Assembly (NCBI GenBank): GCA_945872245.1
Contig: CAMBZB010000015.1
Location: 1-49,575, forward strand
Source of the DNA: Flavobacterium psychrophilum
GTDB lineage: Bacteria > Bacteroidota > Bacteroidia > Flavobacteriales > Flavobacteriaceae
DNA length: 49,575 bases
Reading direction: 5' to 3'
The notes under the pieces are model-generated. The model was not told where the DNA came from. It saw nothing but the letters and a program-made list of their open reading frames with translations, and did no database searches. Made by a program: the position numbers and the translations under genes. Below are positions 35,147 through 45,372 of this stretch, one piece after another (the first letter of the stretch is position 1; the number at the start of each line of letters is the position of its first letter).

Positions 35147-35183
35147 CAAAAAAAGCCATTTATAGGACATAAATGGCTTTTTA
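35147..35183 (-). terminator. intrinsic terminator of eno
   Basis: A stem with arms AAAAAGCCATTTAT and ATAAATGGCTTTTT, a short loop, and a T-run on the reverse strand directly after eno. Confidence 0.8.
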
Positions 35184-35198
35184 ATAAAATTAGTATGT

Positions 35199-36921
<1,723 letters not shown>

Positions 36922-38259
36922 ATGAAAACAACAACAAACCCAACCCTTTCCATTAATTCTAACAAAATTGTGGAATTACTAAACGAATCTTCTTCCCCTT
37001 TGGAGAATATGGAAGATTTGGATCCTTTAATGGATTACATCGGAGACGCCAAATATGTCTTGCTCGGAGAAGCCTCGCACGGAACACATGAATATTATAC
37101 CTGGAGAGCCAAAATTACACAACGCTTGATTCAGGAAAAAGGTTTTGCGTTTGTGGGTGTCGAAGGCGATTGGCCGGACTGCTATCGTTTAAACCGTTTT
37201 GCAAAAGGCTATACCAATTCAGGGAAAGATATTTATGAGGTGCTCAAGGATTTTAATAGATGGCCGACATGGATGTGGGCCAATTGGGAAATAGCCGCTT
37301 TTATCGATTGGCTAAAAGCATACAACACAGGCCTACCTCTCGAAATGAGAGTTGGTTTTTATGGACTTGACGTTTATAGTTTCAGGGAATCGATGCGTTC
37401 CATCATTCAATATTTGGAGAAAAATGATCCAGAGGCATTGAAACTCGCCAAAAAAGTAATGGAATGTTTTGAGCCTTATGGTAAAGATGAGGGGCAAGCC
37501 TACGCAAGAGCCTCTGCATTTGTTCCGGAATTATGTGAGAAAGATGTGGTTAATCTGCTAACAGAAATAAGAAGCAAGGTCGAAAATTACAATTCAGATC
37601 CCGAGAATGTCATGAGCACGGAACAAAATGCCTTCGTGGCGAGAAATGCCGAAAAATACTATCGCGCTATGATAAAAAGAGGCTCGGCTTCCTGGAACAT
37701 TCGGGATGAGCACATGGTTTCCACTCTGGAACGACTGATGAAATACCATGGCAATACCGCCAAGACAGTGATTTGGGAACACAATACACACATAGGTGAT
37801 GCCCGTGCCACGGACATGGCATCAGAGGGAATGGTTAATGTTGGACAACTGTTGAGAGAACAATTTGCGGACGATGGTGTTGTAGCAGTTGGATTTGGCT
37901 CCTACAAAGGAAGCGTCATTGCTGCCAGAGGTTGGGGTGACGAGATGCGAAAAATAAGAATTCCAAATGCCGTTGAAGGAAGTTGGGAAAACGATTTCCA
38001 CCATGCCAGCAAAGGGAAAAACAGATTGTTACTGATGCACAAAATCAGGAAAGAAAAGTGCGTTTCGGCTCCTATAGGACATCGCGCCATTGGAGTGGTG
38101 TACAATCCCGAACACGAAAGATTCGGGAATTATGTTCCTTCTGTTATGCCAAAAAGATACGACGCCTTCCTTTTTCTGGACGAAACAACCGCATTGCATC
38201 CGATACATATTGAACCAGACGGTAACCAAATTCCCGAAACCTATCCTTTTGGAATGTGA
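36922..38259 (+). CDS. erythromycin esterase family protein
   Basis: A 445-residue member of the erythromycin esterase (EreA/EreB-like) superfamily. The catalytic-site segments are conserved: LLGEASHGTHEYYTWRAKITQ, FVGVEGDWPDCYRLNRF and VIWEHNTHIGDARATDM, which supply the paired histidines and glutamate of the family. No signal peptide is seen, so it is cytoplasmic. The family is broad and most members are not macrolide esterases, so resistance cannot be concluded. It stands alone between eno and prfC. Confidence 0.88.
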   Translation: MKTTTNPTLSINSNKIVELLNESSSPLENMEDLDPLMDYIGDAKYVLLGEASHGTHEYYTWRAKITQRLIQEKGFAFVGVEGDWPDCYRLNRFAKGYTNSGKDIYEVLKDFNRWPTWMWANWEIAAFIDWLKAYNTGLPLEMRVGFYGLDVYSFRESMRSIIQYLEKNDPEALKLAKKVMECFEPYGKDEGQAYARASAFVPELCEKDVVNLLTEIRSKVENYNSDPENVMSTEQNAFVARNAEKYYRAMIKRGSASWNIRDEHMVSTLERLMKYHGNTAKTVIWEHNTHIGDARATDMASEGMVNVGQLLREQFADDGVVAVGFGSYKGSVIAARGWGDEMRKIRIPNAVEGSWENDFHHASKGKNRLLLMHKIRKEKCVSAPIGHRAIGVVYNPEHERFGNYVPSVMPKRYDAFLFLDETTALHPIHIEPDGNQIPETYPFGM

Positions 38260-38329
38260 TTTTTTTCCACCAAATAGGAAGTTGTATTTATAGGATATAC
38301 TATTTTTTTTAATTGGCATTTTTAAATAG

Positions 38330-38337
38330 TACTTTTG
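38330..38337 (+). promoter_or_regulatory. -7 promoter element of prfC
   Basis: TACTTTTG (TAnnTTTG) lies 18 bases before the prfC ATG at 38356. Confidence 0.5.
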
Positions 38338-38355
38338 CAAACTATTTATACAAAC

Positions 38356-39945
38356 ATGGGCTTTTTAGAAGAAATACAGCGAAGAAGAACTTTTGGGATT
38401 ATCTCGCATCCCGATGCCGGAAAAACAACATTGACAGAAAAGTTGCTCCTTTTTGGAGGCGCCATCCAGGAAGCCGGTGCGGTGAAGAATAACAAAATCA
38501 AAAAAGGGGCGACAAGCGATTTTATGGAAATTGAACGCCAAAGAGGAATTTCGGTTTCTACTTCGGTATTGGCATTTATCTATAAGGACAAAAAAATAAA
38601 TATTCTCGATACGCCAGGTCACAAGGATTTCGCTGAAGATACTTTTAGAACCTTGACAGCAGTTGACAGCGTGATTGTTGTTATTGACGTTGCAAAAGGG
38701 GTCGAGGAACAAACCGAGAAGTTAGTTGCCGTTTGTAGATTGCGGAAAATTCCCATCATCGTTTTTATCAATAAACTGGATCGTGAAGGGAAAGATGCTT
38801 TTGACTTAATGGATGAAGTGGAACAAAAACTGGGATTGACAGTTACACCGCTCAGTTTCCCTATAGGAATGGGGTATGATTTTCAAGGAATCTACAATTT
38901 GTGGGAAGAAAACATCAACTTGTTTAGTGGCGACAGCCGGAAGAACATAGAGGAAACCATCGCTTTTTCGGACGTAAAAAGTCCGGAATTAGAAAAAATA
39001 ATTGGAGAAAAACCCGCCAACAAATTAAGGGAAGAATTAGAATTAATTGATGAGGTGTATCCCAAATTTGACCGTCAGGATTATTTGGATGGAAAACTCC
39101 AACCCGTTTTTTTTGGATCGGCATTGAACAATTTCGGAGTTCGCGAACTTCTGGATTGCTTTGTTGAAATTGCGCCTTCACCGAGACCAAAAGATTCGGA
39201 AACGCGATTGGTTGACCCAACTGAAGAAAAAATGACCGGATTTGTTTTTAAAATCCACGCCAATATGGATCCCAAACACAGAGACCGTTTGGCTTTTATC
39301 AAAATTGTTTCTGGCACCTTCGAAAGAAATAAACCCTATTACCACGTTCGCCAGAAAAAGAATTTGAAATTCTCGAGTCCGAATGCCTTCTTTGCTGAAA
39401 AGAAAGAAATCGTTGACATCTCTTATCCTGGTGATATTGTGGGATTGCATGATACAGGAAATTTTAAAATAGGAGACACTTTGACCGAAGGCGAGGTTAT
39501 GAGTTTTAAAGGAATTCCAAGTTTCTCACCAGAACATTTCAGATACATCAACAATGCCGACCCAATGAAAGCCAAACAGCTTGACAAGGGAATTGACCAA
39601 TTAATGGACGAAGGAGTGGCACAGTTGTTTACACTTGAAATGAACAACAGAAAAATAATAGGAACGGTGGGCGCACTTCAATATGAAGTAATCCAGTACC
39701 GACTCGAACATGAATACGGGGCTAAATGTACATATGAAAACTTTCCGGTTCACAAGGCGTGTTGGGTAAAGCCAAAAGATCCTAAAAGTGAGGAGTTCAA
39801 GGAGTTTAGAAGAATAAAGCAAAAATTCCTAGCACACGATAAATACGGGCAATTGGTATTCCTCGCCGATTCGGATTTTACAATACAAATGACACAAAAC
39901 AAATACCCCAACGTGCAATTGTTCTTCACCTCAGAATTTGAGTAA
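38356..39945 (+). CDS. prfC: peptide chain release factor 3
   Basis: A 529-residue translational GTPase that recycles RF1 and RF2 after termination. From the ATG at 38356 it begins MGFLEEIQRRRTFGIISHPDAGKTT with the G1 loop at residues 17-25. G2/switch regions (RQRGISVSTSV), G3 DTPGHKDFAEDT and G4 NKLDREGKD follow. The C-terminal part with YEVIQYRLEHEYGAKC and WVKPKD is RF3-specific. The frame extends seven codons upstream to an ATG at 38335 that overlaps the promoter and is unlikely to be used. Confidence 0.95.
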   Translation: MGFLEEIQRRRTFGIISHPDAGKTTLTEKLLLFGGAIQEAGAVKNNKIKKGATSDFMEIERQRGISVSTSVLAFIYKDKKINILDTPGHKDFAEDTFRTLTAVDSVIVVIDVAKGVEEQTEKLVAVCRLRKIPIIVFINKLDREGKDAFDLMDEVEQKLGLTVTPLSFPIGMGYDFQGIYNLWEENINLFSGDSRKNIEETIAFSDVKSPELEKIIGEKPANKLREELELIDEVYPKFDRQDYLDGKLQPVFFGSALNNFGVRELLDCFVEIAPSPRPKDSETRLVDPTEEKMTGFVFKIHANMDPKHRDRLAFIKIVSGTFERNKPYYHVRQKKNLKFSSPNAFFAEKKEIVDISYPGDIVGLHDTGNFKIGDTLTEGEVMSFKGIPSFSPEHFRYINNADPMKAKQLDKGIDQLMDEGVAQLFTLEMNNRKIIGTVGALQYEVIQYRLEHEYGAKCTYENFPVHKACWVKPKDPKSEEFKEFRRIKQKFLAHDKYGQLVFLADSDFTIQMTQNKYPNVQLFFTSEFE

Positions 39946-40002
39946 TTTCAAATTTGGGAAAGATAATGTTTAGAAATAAATTTCGTAATTTTACTACCAT
40001 AA

Positions 40003-40025
40003 TTGTCACCCTGAGCTTGTCGAAG
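40003..40025. repeat. single copy of the CTGAGCTTGTCGAAG dispersed repeat
   Basis: It matches 22801-22823 over 23 bases with one mismatch but lacks the second arm. It lies 16 bases before the PspC gene, in its presumed leader. Confidence 0.8.
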
Positions 40026-40041
40026 GGCAAAACCCCAAAAA

Positions 40042-40269
40042 ATGTCGGCAGTACTCAATCTTAAATTTTTTTTCGAAAAGCACGGCTTTCATGTTTCTTC
40101 CCGATTAGCGGATGCCCTTGGAATGCGGGCCAGTAGTGTGCGATTGTTTTTTATTTATGTGTCTTTTGTGACTGCTGGTTTGGGTTTTGGTGTATATTTA
40201 ACCTTGGCCTTCTGGATTCGACTGAAGGATTTGATTCGGGCCAAGCGTAGCTCGGTTTTTGATTTGTAA
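40042..40269 (+). CDS. short PspC domain membrane protein
   Basis: A 75-residue protein with the PspC pattern: an amphipathic part (FEKHGFHVSSRLADALGMRASSVRLFFIYVSF) followed by a hydrophobic hairpin (AGLGFGVYLTLAFWIRLKD). It is a free-standing PspC domain of the kind often annotated as a PspC family regulator in Flavobacteria; it lacks any DNA-binding domain, so a membrane-stress or structural role is more likely. No partner psp gene is near. It is closed by the strong terminator at 40284-40329. Confidence 0.8.
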   Translation: MSAVLNLKFFFEKHGFHVSSRLADALGMRASSVRLFFIYVSFVTAGLGFGVYLTLAFWIRLKDLIRAKRSSVFDL

Positions 40270-40283
40270 AAAAAATATCAACA

Positions 40284-40329
40284 AAAAAGGGATTATAAAG
40301 CAGATGCATTTGCTTTATAATCCCTTTTT
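40284..40329. terminator. bidirectional terminator between pspC and the permease gene
   Basis: A perfect 19-base stem AAAAAGGGATTATAAAGCA / TGCTTTATAATCCCTTTTT with an eight-base loop between convergent genes. Confidence 0.9.
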
Positions 40330-40343
40330 CTTTTTGTATAGTA

Positions 40344-41822
40344 CTACTTTTCTGGATTGTGTAACTTACTGTTTTTCTTGCTATATGCAAAATAGATAGC
40401 AACACCAATTGCCATCCACATAAAAAGGCGCAACCAGTTAGTCCAACCCAATCCAACCATCATTAAAACACAGGCAGCAACTCCGAGTAATGGCACCAAC
40501 GGAACCAATGGAGTTCTAAATTCCCTCACCATATTAGGTTCTTTTTTTCTCAAAATAATTACCGATATGCAAACCAATACAAAAGCAAATAAGGTTCCTA
40601 TGCTGGTCATATCGCCTACGATATCGCCCGGAACAAACGCGGCAAATGCTCCTACAATCAGTAAAATGGCAATATTGGCTTTGTAGGGTGTTTTGAATTT
40701 GGAATGCAAATCACTAAACATGCTAGGTAACAATCCATCTTTTCCCATGGAATAAAACACTCTAGATTGTCCTAATAACATTACCAAAATCACGGAAGAA
40801 AATCCTGCTAATATGGCAACGGTCACCAATTGGCCTAACCAAGCATAACCTATCATATATTTATTGATGGCAAATGCCACAGAGGCTTCTTTTCCACCTG
40901 TTCTGAAATCCTCGACGGTAGCGACGCCTGTCAAAACGTGGGCAAAAAGAATATATAATATGGTGCAAATAGCGAGTGATCCTAAAATGCCTATTGGCAT
41001 ATTTCTTTTTGGATTTTTAGTTTCCTGTGCGGCAGTACTTACGGCATCAAATCCGATGAAGGCAAAGAAAACGGTTCCGGCAGCTCCAATAATCCCCCAA
41101 AATCCGCCGAAATTATGGTTAATTCCGTGTTCGTCCGTAAAAATTGAACTTGGCGGAATATAAGGTGTATGATTTGCGGGATTGACAAAATTCCAACCGA
41201 TAACTATAATTAAAACAACGATGAAAACTTTTAAAACAACGATAATCCCGTTTACAAATGCCGATTCCTGGATACCTTTGATTAATAATAAACTGATAAT
41301 CCCGACTATAAATAAAGCGGGTAGGTTGATTATTCCAGTTTCGCCCGTCTCTAAATTAGATTGAAATGGGGAATGGGAAAGCGAATAGGGAATTGGGCTG
41401 ATGTGAAGTACATTGACAAGTAAATTATTCAGGTATTCGCTCCATGCGATTCCTACCGTCGCGGCTCCAACTGCATATTCTAATATTAAATCCCAGCCAA
41501 TAATCCAGGCCATAAACTCACCCATCGTCGCGTAAGTATAGGTGTAAGCACTTCCTGAAATGGGAATGGAAGAAGAAAGTTCGGCATAGCATAACCCTGC
41601 TAGCGCACAGCCAATAGCCGCAACAATAAAAGCTATTGTTACTGACGGACCCGCATTTTGCGAAGCCGCCATGGCGGTTCTTACAAATAAACCGGCGCCT
41701 ATGATCGCACCAATGCCTAATGCAATTAATGACCAAGCGGTTAATGTTCTTTTTAATCCTTTTTCAGATTCAGCTGCCTCAACTAGGAGCTGGGCTAATG
41801 GTTTTCTTTTCCAAATTGACAT
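40344..41822 (-). CDS. APC family amino acid permease
   Basis: A 492-residue membrane transporter with about 12-14 hydrophobic helices. The first helix carries the APC substrate-site pattern SLIALGIGAIIGAGLFV, followed by AGPSVTIAFIVAAIGCALAGLCYAEL and GSAYTYTYATMGEFMAWIIGWDLILEY, which are typical of the cationic-amino-acid-transporter/YfnA branch. Substrate is probably a neutral or cationic amino acid; the exact one is unclear. A TATATTTG element lies at 41851-41858. Confidence 0.92.
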   Translation of the reverse strand: MSIWKRKPLAQLLVEAAESEKGLKRTLTAWSLIALGIGAIIGAGLFVRTAMAASQNAGPSVTIAFIVAAIGCALAGLCYAELSSSIPISGSAYTYTYATMGEFMAWIIGWDLILEYAVGAATVGIAWSEYLNNLLVNVLHISPIPYSLSHSPFQSNLETGETGIINLPALFIVGIISLLLIKGIQESAFVNGIIVVLKVFIVVLIIVIGWNFVNPANHTPYIPPSSIFTDEHGINHNFGGFWGIIGAAGTVFFAFIGFDAVSTAAQETKNPKRNMPIGILGSLAICTILYILFAHVLTGVATVEDFRTGGKEASVAFAINKYMIGYAWLGQLVTVAILAGFSSVILVMLLGQSRVFYSMGKDGLLPSMFSDLHSKFKTPYKANIAILLIVGAFAAFVPGDIVGDMTSIGTLFAFVLVCISVIILRKKEPNMVREFRTPLVPLVPLLGVAACVLMMVGLGWTNWLRLFMWMAIGVAIYFAYSKKNSKLHNPEK

Positions 41823-41850
41823 CGTATTTTGGGTTTTGGTTAGTAAGTTC

Positions 41851-41858
41851 CAAATATA
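41851..41858 (-). promoter_or_regulatory. -7 promoter element of the permease gene
   Basis: The reverse strand reads TATATTTG (TAnnTTTG) about 30 bases before the permease ATG, with TTG 24 bases further upstream. Confidence 0.5.
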
Positions 41859-42013
41859 TTGTTTTTTTTAAAGGATGCTACACAAGAAAATCCTTATTTT
41901 TTCAAAAATGTCTTTTTGACAATTACAGTATTAAAAATTCCGATTTCATAAAATATTCCTTATTTTTAAAGTTCAAAATTCAATTCGAGCAAAATTGACC
42001 CAATCTGAAAAAT

Positions 42014-42898
42014 ATGAATTTCAAAATAATAAAATCCTATTTTAAGTTTTCAAAGGGGCAGCGCGCGGGTGTTTTTTTATTATTCGGAATAATTGTTGTT
42101 TTGCAGCTGGTGTATTTTTTTGTTGATGTTAGTGCATTGTCGAATGACTCCCCTGAGAAAGAAAAATGGCTTTCGGTACAGTCACAGATTGATTCGATGA
42201 AACAGCAAAAACTCCATTATATTCCGAAGATTTTCCCTTTCAATCCCAATTTTATCTCGGATTATAAAGGATACAAGCTCGGCATGTCGGTTCTTGAAAT
42301 CGACCGGTTGCTGGCTTTTAGAAAAGGAAACAACTACGTAAATTCTCCGAAAGAATTTCAGGACGTAACAAAAGTTTCCGATTCCTTGTTGAATGCTATG
42401 GCGCCCTATTTCAAATTTCCGGATTGGGTAAACAATAAAAAAGAATTCGCAGCCTATAAAAAAAATCCCAATACGGCTTTCGCCAAAAAAGAAAAAACAG
42501 TCATAATTGACATCAATAAGGCGACTCAGGAGGATTTAATTAAGATTTATGGAATAGGGGAGGCGATTTCAATTCGGATTTTAAAGCTGAAGGAAAGTTT
42601 AGGAGGTTTTGTTTCGATGGAACAAATGAATGATGTTTGGGGGGTGTCGCCCGAAGTTATCGAGAATTTGAATTCCCATTTTAAAGTTTCAGAGCTTCCC
42701 AAACTTAAAAAAATAGATGTCAATAACGCTTCCATAAAGGAATTGTCCCAATTTCCCTATTTCAATTATCAACTTGCCAAACAAATTGTAACTTTCAGAA
42801 GCATGAATGGTGATTTTAAAAATGTTAATGATTTAACAAAAATTAAAGGATTGTCTATTGATAAGGCAAATATTATAGCCTTATATTTGGACTTTTAA
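42014..42898 (+). CDS. helix-hairpin-helix (ComEA-like) membrane protein
   Basis: A 294-residue protein with an N-terminal transmembrane helix (about 20-38, GVFLLFGIIVVLQLVYFFV) and two ComEA-type helix-hairpin-helix units in the C-terminal half: IDINKATQEDLIKIYGIGEAISIRIL and IDVNNASIKELSQFPYFNYQLAKQIV, each with the D-IN-A pattern. The domain binds DNA non-specifically. It may act in DNA uptake across the envelope, but in Flavobacteria its role is not known. The acyl-CoA dehydrogenase gene follows after 18 bases and may be cotranscribed. Confidence 0.88.
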   Translation: MNFKIIKSYFKFSKGQRAGVFLLFGIIVVLQLVYFFVDVSALSNDSPEKEKWLSVQSQIDSMKQQKLHYIPKIFPFNPNFISDYKGYKLGMSVLEIDRLLAFRKGNNYVNSPKEFQDVTKVSDSLLNAMAPYFKFPDWVNNKKEFAAYKKNPNTAFAKKEKTVIIDINKATQEDLIKIYGIGEAISIRILKLKESLGGFVSMEQMNDVWGVSPEVIENLNSHFKVSELPKLKKIDVNNASIKELSQFPYFNYQLAKQIVTFRSMNGDFKNVNDLTKIKGLSIDKANIIALYLDF

Positions 42899-42916
42899 AT
42901 TCATACCCTTATTTAT

Positions 42917-44056
42917 ATGAACTTCGATTACAGCGAAACGCAGACAATGATAGCTCAATCTATTAGAGATTTTGCCGAAAAAAATATTAGACCTTATATA
43001 ATGCAGTGGGATGAGGCTCAGATTTTTCCTGTCCCTTTGTTCAGAAAATTGGGTGCGATGGGCTTTATGGGGATATTAGTGCCGGAAGAACTGGGTGGAT
43101 CTGGTTTAGGGTATCACGAATACATTACGATAATAGAAGAAATATCTAAGGTGGATCCTTCCATTGGACTATCTGTTGCGGCGCATAATTCATTATGTAC
43201 CAATCATATATTCGCTTTTGGGAATGAAGAGCAAAAGAAAAAATGGATACCAAAATTGGCCACGGGAGAACACATTGGTGCTTGGGGCTTAACGGAGCAC
43301 GACACTGGGTCTGATGCCGGGGGAATGAATACCACCGCCTTGAGAGAAGGGGACTATTGGATTGTTAACGGTGCTAAAAACTTTATAACCCATGCCATTT
43401 CCGGAGATATTGCCGTTGTGATTGTACGAACTGGCGAAAAAGGCGATTCTAAAGGGATGACTGCTTTTGTTTTTGAAAAAGGAATGCCTGGTTTTACTTC
43501 AGGGAAAAAAGAAAACAAATTGGGCATGCGTGCTAGCGAAACGGCCGAATTGATTTTTGACAATTGCCGAATTCCGGATGCTAATAGACTGGGAGAAGTG
43601 GGAGATGGTTTTGTTCAATCCATGAAAATTTTAGACGGAGGAAGAATTTCGATAGGGGCATTATCACTTGGCATTGCAAAAGGAGCTTATGAAGCCGCGC
43701 TGAAATATTCGAAAGAAAGACGCCAATTCGGAAAAGCAATTTGCGAATTTCAGGCAATTTCCTTTAAACTGGCTGATATGGCAACAGAAATTGAGGCCTC
43801 GGAATTGTTGTTGCATAAGGCAGCATTCTTGAAAAATCAGAATCGAAAAATGACCACAATTAGTGCCATGAGCAAAATGTACGCTTCTGAAATGTGTGTT
43901 AAGGTGGCCAATGAAGCTGTTCAAATTCATGGAGGCTATGGCTATATCAAGGATTATCCTGTGGAGAAATTCTACCGAGATTCAAAATTATGTACCATAG
44001 GTGAAGGAACTACTGAAATACAGAAATTGGTAATCTCGAGAAATATTTTGAAATAA
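42917..44056 (+). CDS. acyl-CoA dehydrogenase (short-chain type)
   Basis: A 379-residue flavoenzyme of the acyl-CoA dehydrogenase family that oxidises acyl-CoA at the 2,3-bond. It shows WGLTEHDTGSDAGGMNTTA, the RRQFGKAICEFQAI block, the FAD-binding VQIHGGYGYIKDYPVEKFYRD and the catalytic glutamate motif IGEGTTEIQKL. Length is standard. The chain-length preference (butyryl-CoA-like is likely) cannot be proven. Its natural partner, an electron-transfer flavoprotein, is not in the window. Confidence 0.93.
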   Translation: MNFDYSETQTMIAQSIRDFAEKNIRPYIMQWDEAQIFPVPLFRKLGAMGFMGILVPEELGGSGLGYHEYITIIEEISKVDPSIGLSVAAHNSLCTNHIFAFGNEEQKKKWIPKLATGEHIGAWGLTEHDTGSDAGGMNTTALREGDYWIVNGAKNFITHAISGDIAVVIVRTGEKGDSKGMTAFVFEKGMPGFTSGKKENKLGMRASETAELIFDNCRIPDANRLGEVGDGFVQSMKILDGGRISIGALSLGIAKGAYEAALKYSKERRQFGKAICEFQAISFKLADMATEIEASELLLHKAAFLKNQNRKMTTISAMSKMYASEMCVKVANEAVQIHGGYGYIKDYPVEKFYRDSKLCTIGEGTTEIQKLVISRNILK

Positions 44057-44113
44057 TTCACAATTCACAATTCATAATTGCTTCGCCTGTTCTCAAAATA
44101 AATTGTTATTTAT

Positions 44114-44145
44114 TTTGTTCGGGTCAAAATAATAATATACTTTTG
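44114..44145 (+). promoter_or_regulatory. rpsU promoter, -33 and -7 elements
   Basis: TTTG at 44114-44117, a 20-base spacer and TACTTTTG at 44138-44145 match the Bacteroidota consensus well; the start codon is 30 bases further on. Confidence 0.7.
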
Positions 44146-44155
44146 CAGCCTTAAC

Positions 44156-44166
44156 GAGAGGAGGTG
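44156..44166 (+). promoter_or_regulatory. strong Shine-Dalgarno sequence of rpsU
   Basis: GAGAGGAGGTG, with AGGAGGTG complementary to the 3' end of 16S rRNA and eight bases between it and the ATG at 44175. The other start regions I inspected here (tuf, secE, rplK, lemA and others) have no such site. In this phylum the anti-Shine-Dalgarno is normally hidden by ribosomal proteins, including bS21 itself. Confidence 0.85.
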
Positions 44167-44174
44167 TCTATATT

Positions 44175-44372
44175 ATGTTAATTATACCAATTAAAGACGG
44201 AGAAAATATCGATAGAGCATTAAAGCGCTATAAAAGAAAATTTGACAAGACAGGAACTGTTCGTCAACTAAGAGCACGTACTGCTTTTATAAAACCATCA
44301 GTTACTAATAGAGCAAAGATTCAGAAAGCGGCTTATATCCAGAACATGAGAGACAACATAGAGAATAGTTAA
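44175..44372 (+). CDS. rpsU: 30S ribosomal protein bS21
   Basis: A 65-residue ribosomal protein with the bS21 pattern: IPIKDGENIDRALKRYKRKFDKTG, then RQLRARTAFIKPSVTNRAKIQKAAYIQ. It binds near the 3' end of 16S rRNA on the small subunit platform. Its gene carries a strong Shine-Dalgarno (44156-44166), in contrast to neighbours. From published work on Flavobacterium johnsoniae ribosomes, bS21 helps to hide the anti-Shine-Dalgarno, so translation of rpsU can rise when ribosomes lack bS21; the sequence here fits that autoregulation. A promoter precedes and a terminator follows the gene. Confidence 0.95.
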   Translation: MLIIPIKDGENIDRALKRYKRKFDKTGTVRQLRARTAFIKPSVTNRAKIQKAAYIQNMRDNIENS

Positions 44373-44394
44373 TTATTTTCTATCTAAATAAAGT

Positions 44395-44442
44395 ACCGTT
44401 AGTCATTAAAGTTTAATACCTTTGATACTAACGGTTTTTTTA
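44395..44442 (+). terminator. rpsU terminator with promoter in its loop
   Basis: Perfect nine-base arms ACCGTTAGT (44395-44403) and ACTAACGGT (44427-44435) followed by a T-run that ends at the xerC ATG. The 23-base loop contains the TACCTTTG -7 element of xerC. Confidence 0.7.
44417..44424 (+). promoter_or_regulatory. -7 promoter element of xerC within the terminator loop
   Basis: TACCTTTG (TAnnTTTG) 18 bases before the xerC ATG at 44442. A transcript from here would start in the second arm of the terminator and be almost leaderless. Confidence 0.5.
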
Positions 44443-45338
44443 TGACTAATAATAAGGACGCATTTAAAGAGTATCTGCAATTGGAGAAAAAATATTCTCC
44501 ACATACCATAAATGCGTATTTGACTGACATCAATTCCTTCGAGTCATTCAATAAAAATCAATTCAACGACGAAAATATTGATCAGGCAAACTATAGCCAA
44601 ATCAGAAGTTGGATTGTTTCGCTTGTGGATAATAATAGGTCTAATGTGTCGGTCAACAGGAAGATGGCTTCTTTAAAAGCATTTTATAAATTCCTGCTGA
44701 AGACCAAACAAATAGAAGTGAGTCCGCTGCTAAAACACAAAGCTTTAAAAACGCCCAAAACACTTCAAATCCCGTTTTCAGAGAAAGAAGTTGTGGATGT
44801 CTTGAGTCAAATACAAAATCCCATTGGCTTTGAAGAAATAAGGGACAAACTTATAATTGACCTGTTTTATACCACTGGAATTAGAAGAACAGAATTAATA
44901 CATCTGAAAATCGCCAATGTAAACACGTCAAATAATACGATAAAAGTTCTCGGCAAGAGGAATAAGGAAAGAATTCTTCCCTTATTACCAATTGTATCCG
45001 AACAATTAATTTTATATGCTAACGAAAGAACACGTTTAGAGATAATTAAAGACAATGACTTTTTTTTTCTCACAAAAAAAGGCTTAAAATTGAATGATTC
45101 CTTTGTGTATCGATTAATAAATACGTACTTTAGTACGGTCTCCGAAAAGGTAAAGAAAAGTCCACATATATTACGACATACATTTGCGACTCATTTACTG
45201 AACAACGGAGCCGATTTGAATTCGGTAAAAGAATTATTAGGGCATTCCAGTTTAGCGTCAACACAAATTTACACGCATAGCAGTTTATCGGAGCTTAAAA
45301 AAGTGTATGAAGAGGCGCATCCACGGAATCAAAAATAA
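44442..45338 (+). CDS. xerC: tyrosine recombinase XerC/XerD type
   Basis: A 298-residue site-specific recombinase. The N-terminal SAM-like domain (EYLQLEKKYSPHTINAYLTDI) binds the core site, and the C-terminal catalytic domain holds the tyrosine-recombinase residues: Arg in GIRRTEL, Lys in VLGKRNKERILPL, HILRHTFATHLLNNG, LLGHSSLASTQIYTH with the nucleophilic tyrosine. It likely resolves chromosome dimers at dif, with the XerC versus XerD label uncertain. It lies 69 bases after rpsU, with a terminator and -7 element between, and 34 bases before hpf. Confidence 0.88.
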   Translation: MTNNKDAFKEYLQLEKKYSPHTINAYLTDINSFESFNKNQFNDENIDQANYSQIRSWIVSLVDNNRSNVSVNRKMASLKAFYKFLLKTKQIEVSPLLKHKALKTPKTLQIPFSEKEVVDVLSQIQNPIGFEEIRDKLIIDLFYTTGIRRTELIHLKIANVNTSNNTIKVLGKRNKERILPLLPIVSEQLILYANERTRLEIIKDNDFFFLTKKGLKLNDSFVYRLINTYFSTVSEKVKKSPHILRHTFATHLLNNGADLNSVKELLGHSSLASTQIYTHSSLSELKKVYEEAHPRNQK

Positions 45339-45372
45339 TTCAAAAAATGTTTAACCAATTAAAATAGAGATT

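Noticed and set aside
41341..41400. Low-complexity-looking segment in the permease (SPIPYSLSHSPF) as another translated repeat
   Set aside because: It is not palindromic, and permease homologues have a similar variable loop at this place.
44442..45338. Tyrosine recombinase beside tRNA genes, suggesting an integrated element
   Set aside because: The gene is a core XerC/D-type recombinase between rpsU and hpf; no att repeats, cargo or phage genes are seen near the tRNAs.
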